A stretch of 64,000 bases of DNA from Molanna angustata (Eukaryota > Arthropoda > Insecta > Trichoptera > Molannidae). The stretch covers positions 11,181,062-11,245,061 of the forward strand of contig OY754972.1 in assembly GCA_963576475.1 (NCBI GenBank). Direction: 5' to 3'. Below the pieces are notes generated by a model. It had not been told where the DNA came from. It was given only the letters and a program-made list of their open reading frames with translations, and did no database searches. The position numbers and the translations under genes are program-made. Within the stretch, counting starts at the first letter, position 1, and each line of letters opens with the position of its first letter. Of this stretch, positions 57,930-64,000 are shown one piece after another.

Positions 57930-58555
57930 CAAACTGTCGATTTGATAAAGAAAATTAATTTCTCTTACGATATCGACAGTTTTTTTAAGCCAATACGCAG
58001 GTACTAGGAAGGAACATTTTGTATCGCGTAGTGAGTGGACTTTTTGCATGCAAAAAAACACCAACTTAAAGGCTTCATAACATGTTATATAAATGGATAA
58101 ATTCAGAATTCGGAGTAAAACATTTAATGTGTTTTTGCGTGTGTCTGTGTGTGTGTCCGCCCTTATAACTTTTGATCCGCTTGATCCACATATCTTGAAA
58201 TTTCAAAATACATAACTATTATACAAAACTATTATACTACATTTTTTTTAATTTTTGATCCCGTCAGGGGTCACCAATATTTGAATTTTTATATAATATA
58301 TCCACATATCTCAAACACCATAATAGCTTGAACGCTGGAAATTTGTATGAATACCACATCTCAAACTTGTTTTTTATGAAACAGTTTCATAGTAAACATA
58401 TTTTTATAACAAATTTATGTGTTTAACTTAATATTTCCAATATTATAAAACGAAATCGAAAAACGCCGAAACACCTCAACTGGATTAGTAAATTTTCTAT
58501 AGTAAATACCTACATACATACATTGTAGCAGTACATCTCAAACATTTTGAAAATG
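57930..58555 (+). repeat. dispersed repeat Z, copy 3
   Basis: Starts with the hairpin AACTGTCGATTTGATAAAGA / TCTCTTACGATATCGACAGT, then AAACACCAACTTAAAGGCTT. The longest copy: it includes TATAACTTTTGATCCGCTTG and a GTGTGTCTGTGTGTGTG stretch. Confidence 0.65.
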
Positions 58556-60044
58556 AAATGAAATGAAATTATTTATTTCCATTATTTACACATATATATA
58601 ACAATATCAAAAAATAAATATATTTTAAAAAGACTTATTATAAACATACTATGTACAATTGTACCTATTTGGAAATTTACTGCCTCACTAGACAAGTCTG
58701 TGCTGAAGTACTTTTTCAATTTGGCCTAAGGTTACATGTTTTTGAATGTGAAATAATGAAATATAAACAGAAAAGAAAAATAATGAGAATAGTATAAGGT
58801 GATCTCTCGGTTATTTTTGAATAAAAAATAATTTAGTTTGATAATAAATCTCCCCTCATACATACATACCATATAGAATTACTATCGCTGAAGTGAAAAA
58901 TTCAAGAGTTTGATGATTATCTCAAGAATTTGTTTTTTAGTTTTTAGTCATATATATGTTTTTAGAACTTGTTACCTATATATACTCTTTTGATTAGTAT
59001 GTATTTAGTCTTATTTTTGTACATCTTTTTTTATATAATTTTCAATTTGACTGTATACTGATCCAAATAAATAAAAAAAAAAATTAAATCATCAGATCAT
59101 GGCCACATTTAAAGGGGACCAATCGGAAGAAACCTCCTTTCTGATGAAAAAAGAATCATTGAAATCGGACAACGCTGAACATAACTATAATAAAACCTTA
59201 ATGTCGAATTTCGGAAGTCGGTTTAAAACGGGACATATACCGATAAGGGACGTATGACAACCCTACTTATATTATATAATAAGTGCCCCCCCAATCCTAC
59301 TTTCCCTTCCCTAAGTCCGTCTGGGCTTGACTTAACAAGTCCCAGAAGAAATAACAATGTTAAATTATGTTAACACGGACGCCGTGCGTTAACATAATCC
59401 AAGAATTTGTAATGTTAAATTTGCCAGAAATAACTTTTGTGCCATACTGTTGGAACGCCCCCCCCCAGTCGCGAGTTATGACCTGATTATTAATTATCCA
59501 ATTTTTTGTTAGTTTTCAGCATTTTTGAAGAAAAAATGGATTATCAAGGATTGTGTGATCATTGCAAGGATAAATAAATGATGATCTAATTCAAATAACT
59601 TTCCACTCTTAAATTGAAAATGAGATCTTCTAACTGCGGGATGAATGGTACATCATGACATGATGGTTTGCTTTTTTATGCAGATACAATTGCAGCTTTT
59701 ATTATATGACGCGAGTCTGACAGTTGCTGGCGCTTACTCTAATAGACTAATATACGATGTAAAGCAATATTTGAATCGCCATAAACTGCAATAAAAACCA
59801 AAAAACATTGGTGCAAATTGGTGTACCTATTGAAATTGACGTTTTGGCTGTGATATCAATTCGCAAAACAACGATACAACATCAACCCAGTCCGGTAGGT
59901 TTTTAATCGATGAACAGGACCGGTTCAAAGAAAATTGGGCCTGAAAAAATCAATGTTTTAATCTACATACATATATATGAATACGTAAACTTCCGAACCA
60001 TCTTTAAACCGCCATTAAGTAAATATGTATTTTTTTATTAAATG
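58556..60044. other. no gene; LINE-tail-like pieces and a short palindrome
   Basis: (GAAAT)n at 58553-58570 and CTAGACAAGTCTGTGCTGAA near 58689 look like a minus-strand LINE 3' UTR. TTATGTTAAC-ACGGACGCCGTGC-GTTAACATAA at 59366-59398 is a perfect-armed palindrome. Confidence 0.4.
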
Positions 60045-62930
60045 AAGTTGGAATATTATAGGAAAACCAGAAACTCGAGGCACCATCATGGCTTACGAGC
60101 TGTCATTGGCTGGTTTACATGATCACTTTATGCCATTGCGCAACGTTAGTCAATTATGCCTTCTTATTTAGATCCCTTATCAAAGCAATTTTGAAAGCTC
60201 TATATATTTTGATAATGAGAAACTAATTGTTTGAAAATATGCTGTTTTTACCATCGCCATCTATGAAGAAACGAAGGTAAAGTAACTGGTTCTCCTATAA
60301 TATTCCAACAAATCAAGGTTACTTTTTAAAGTTCTATATATTTCAATTATGAGAAACTAATTGTTTGAAAATATGGTTTTTTTACCATCGCGATCTATGA
60401 AGAAACGAAGGTAAAGTAGTTACTTTCTCCTATAATATTCCAACAAACAATGTTATTTTTGAAAGTTCTATATATTTCAATTATGAGAAACTAATCGTTT
60501 GAAAATATGGTGTTTTTACCATCGCCATCTATGAAGAAACGAAGGTAAAGTAGTTACTTTCTCCTATAATATTCCAACAAACAATTTTATTTTTGAAAGT
60601 TCTATATATTTAAATTATGAGAAACTAATCGTTTGAAAATATGGTGTTTTTACCATCGCCATCTATGAAGAAACGAAGGTAAAGTAGTTACTTTCTCCTA
60701 TAATATTCCAACAAACAATGTTATTTTTGAAAGTTCTATATATTTCAATTATGAGAAACTAATCGTTTGAAAATATGGTGTTTTTACCATCGCCATCTAT
60801 GAAGAAACGAAGGTAAAGTAGTTACTTTCTCCTATAATATTCCAACAAACAATGTTATTTTTGAAAGTTCTATATATTTCAATTATGAGAAACTAATCGT
60901 TTGAAAATATGGTGTTTTTACCATCGCCATCTATGAAGAAACGAAGGTAAAGTAGTTACTTTCTCCTATAATATTCCAACAAACAATGTTATTTTTGAAA
61001 GTTCTATATATTTCAATTATGAGAAACTAATCGTTTGAAAATATGGTGTTTTTACCATCGCCATCTATGAAGAAACGAAGGTAAAGTAGTTACTTTCTCC
61101 TAAAATATTCCAACAAACAATGTTATTTTTGAAAGTTCTATATATCAATTATGAGAAACTAATCGTTTGAAAATATGGTGTTTTTACCATCGCCATCTAT
61201 GAAGAAACGAAGGTAAAGTAGTTACTTTCTCCTAAAATATTCCAACAAACAATGTTATTTTTGAAAGTTCTATATATCAATTATGAGAAACTAATCGTTT
61301 GAAAATATGGTGTTTTTACCATCGCCATCTATGAAGAAACGAAGGTAAAGTAGTTACTTTCTCCTATAATATTCCAACAAACAATGTTATTTTTGAAAGT
61401 TCTATATTTTTCAATTATGAGAAACTAATCGTTTGAAAATATGGTGTTTTTACCATCGCCATCTATGAAGAAACGAAGGGAAAGTAGTTACTTTCTCCTA
61501 TAATATTCCAACAAACAATGTTATTTTTGAAAGTTCTATATATTTCAATTATGAGAAACTAATCGTTTGAAAATATGGTGTTTTTACCATCGCCATCTAT
61601 GAAGAAACGAAGGTAAAGTAGTTACTTTCTCCTATAATATTCCAACAAACAATGTTATTTTTGAAAGTTCTATATATTTCAATTATGAGAAACTAATCGT
61701 TTGAAAATATGGTGTTTTTACCATCGCCATCTATGAAGAAACGAAGGTAAAGTAGTTACTTTCTCCTATAATATTCCAACAAACAATGTTATTTTTGAAA
61801 GTTCTATATATTTCAATTATGAGAAACTAATCGTTTGAAAATATGGTGTTTTTACCATCGCCATCTATGAAGAAACGAAGGTAAAGTAGTTACTTTCTCC
61901 TATAATATTCCAACAAACAATGTTATTTTTGAAAGTTCTATATATTTCATCTATGAGAAACTAATCGTTTGAAAATATGGTGTTTTTACCATCGCCATCT
62001 ATGAAGAAACGAAGGTAAAGTAGTTACTTTCTCCTATAATATTCCAACAAACAATGTTATTTTTGAAAGTTCTATATATTTCAACTATGAGAAACTAATC
62101 GTTTGAAAATATGGTGTTTTTACCATCGCCATCTATGAAGAAACGAAGGTAAAGTAGTTACTTTCTCCTAAAATATTCCAACAAACAATGTTATTTTTGA
62201 AAGTTCTATATATCAATTATGATAAACTAATCGTTTGAAAATATGGTGTTTTTACCATCGCCATCTATGAAGAAACGAAGGTAAAGTAGTTTCTTTCTCC
62301 TATAATATTCCAACAAACAATGTTATTTTTGAAAGTTCTATATATTTCATTTATGAGAAACTAATCGTTTGAAAATATGGTGTTTTTACCATCGCCATCT
62401 ATGAAGAAACGAAGGGAAAGTAGTTACTTTCTCCTATAATATTCCAACAAACAATGTTATTTTTGAAAGTTCTATATATTTCAATTATGAGAAACTAATC
62501 GTTTGAAAATATGGTGTTTTTACCATCGCCATCTATGAAGAAACGAAGGTAAAGTAGTTACTTTCTCCTATAATATTCCAACAAACAATGTTATTTTTGA
62601 AAGTTCTATATATTTCAATTATGAGAAACTAATCGTTTGAAAATATGGTGTTTTTACCATCGCCATCTATGAAGAAACGAAGGTAAAGTAGTTACTTTCT
62701 CCTATAATATTCCAACAAACAATGTTATTTTTGAATGTTCTATATATTTCAATTATGAGAAACTAATCGTTTGAAAATATGGTATTTTTACCATCGCCAT
62801 CTATGAAGATACGAAGGTAAAGTAGTTACATTCTCCTGTAATATTGCAACGTCCCTATTGAGATGTTAAAAAGTTTGTCAAAAATAATCCAATGTTTGCG
62901 TATATGCAGCTTTAAAAATATTCGATTTAA
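60045..62930 (+). repeat. dispersed repeat F, expanded copy containing a satellite
   Basis: The left part (GAAGTTGGAATATTATAGGA, GAGCTGTCATTGGCTGGTTT, TTGCGCAACGTT) matches F. The right end (CTCCTGTAATATTGCAACGT + CCCTATTGAGATG, then AATCCAATGTTTGCGTATAT) matches the right border of F at 3170-3300. The satellite lies between them. Confidence 0.75.
60170..62830 (+). repeat. satellite-like tandem array, 134-bp unit, ~20 copies
   Basis: CTATGAAGAAACGAAGG recurs at 60261, 60394, 60529, 60663, 60797, 60931 and on at 134-bp steps. The unit includes TAATATTCCAACAAACAATG, GAGAAACTAATCGTTTGAAA and ATGGTGTTTTTACCATCGCC. Units are nearly identical except the first two, which are more diverged (edge units). 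Some units have a 4-bp deletion (ATATATCAATT) near 61145, 61275 and 62213. Confidence 0.95.
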
Positions 62931-64000
62931 ATATGTATTATTTTCACAAAATATAAAAAAAGTAATTAAACACATAAAGGGCACAAAAACGAATTTTTAT
63001 TGCTTACGATATTTTCCTAGCTTTATATGGCCTCTTAAATTTAACTAGTTGATTACTCCACGCTGTGGGATATGCCGTGATGATATAACTGAATGAATGT
63101 TTTGGAGTCATTACAAAATGTTTGATACGGGCAAATGATTAGTTCGTCCGAACCGGAGGGCGTCCCTCGCTCCTGATTTTGCTTTCTTCGTTTAGGAGTG
63201 TGTACGTATGTGCGTGGTGAGAATATCAAAGGACTAGTGGACGACGAAGTCGAAGCTGACGATGTCAACGGCCCTTTATGGCAATGTGACCCTTACGTGA
63301 TTGGAAACTAGAGGCGATGCCATGGAATGGATGTGCGCAGTGCCATTATTATTTCGTTGACTCATACAGAACACGCACTAAAAACAGTGTGAAAACTACA
63401 ACGTCGCATCGTGAACATTTATATCACGGTTTCCAAAATGGCGGGACGCATAAAAACTTAATAATAATAATATTTTTTTATTCTCCATAATAGATCACAC
63501 AAGAACTAATAATTGTTGAACATATAATTTATAATTTATAGAGCGTATAAAATAAAATTAAATAGTTGTTCGGAAATACGATGTTTTGTAGTTCCTACAA
63601 TTAATCTTTGTCTTACTAACTAGGAGTAATTCCTGTTTTAAGACAGACAATTTTACCTCAAATTTAGTAACACGTCCACTTCAAGATACATATTTGTAAT
63701 ATTGAAAAGAAGAAATGAAAAATATAAATACATAAGAAGTATACTCCTAGAAAGACATAAAAAAACAATTAGAGAGTTATCAACACACAAATAAATAAGT
63801 GAACACATCAAAGCAATGAAAAAGGTACATGAAGTATATACTTAATCAAATAAATAAAACAAAAAGCAATAAAAAAAATCCAAGTATTCAGAACTCGCAA
63901 TACCTAATAGGTGTTTTTTTACAAGAAACATTATAGTAGGTACGATTAAATATCATTGAAACGAACGAGAAATTTCTATAATGTTTTCGCGTCATCCGAA
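62931..64000. other. no gene; repeat V at 63601-63656
   Basis: 63601-63656 is the inverse of 36622-36680 (CCTGTTTTAAGACAGACAAT). The rest is unrecognised; a minus-strand frame at 63053-63268 is Ser/Thr-rich without a domain. Confidence 0.35.

Overview
This window looks like gene-poor, AT-rich insect DNA, most likely lepidopteran. That call is inference. It rests on low GC, frequent GTAGGTACCTAC-type strings (for example near 31650, 31797 and 40690), LINE tails ending in (GTAT)n beside an ATGGCGTGATGGTATG end, several tRNA-headed SINEs, and a Penelope-like element. I recognise no intact host protein-coding gene, no functional tRNA or rRNA, and nothing prokaryotic. The only substantial coding regions belong to transposable elements.

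Layout. 0.5-8.8 kb is a mosaic of foldback elements, 184-bp palindromic MITEs, 3' ends of LINEs, and unclassified dispersed repeats (called Y, Z and F here). 10.7-19.1 kb is a complete LTR retrotransposon. Its two 1359-bp LTRs appear identical, its primer binding site matches tRNA-Lys1,2, and its 5.7-kb interior carries a single 419-codon ORF. That ORF joins an unassigned N-terminal part to the last third of a Ty3/gypsy-type integrase; protease, RT and RNase H are missing. It sits in a (TA)n tract and is followed by a 5'-truncated Penelope-like element (19.2-21.0 kb) with inverted terminal repeats and two in-frame stops, then another long (TA)n tract. 21.5-28.2 kb holds a second foldback family, a LINE end, 73-bp and 33-bp tandem arrays, and a MITE. 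29.4-32.7 kb is a composite element with inverted ends flanked by TTAA. 33.0-35.6 kb has 70-bp and 43-bp tandem arrays. 41-48 kb has LINE ends, a non-autonomous hAT element with an 8-bp target duplication, repeats Y and W, and two more tandem arrays. 48.8-58.6 kb has four copies of a tRNA-derived SINE, a second copy of foldback family A, a Harbinger-like DNA transposon remnant, and LINE ends. 60.0-62.9 kb is a 134-bp satellite of about 20 units that lies inside a copy of dispersed repeat F.

The most interesting signals are: (1) the structurally complete, apparently very young but coding-depleted LTR element; (2) two foldback families whose arms carry hammerhead-ribozyme-like motifs with degenerate cores; (3) satellite birth inside a dispersed repeat, visible because single-copy relatives are also in the window; and (4) three consecutive similar hairpins just upstream of the 3' LTR.
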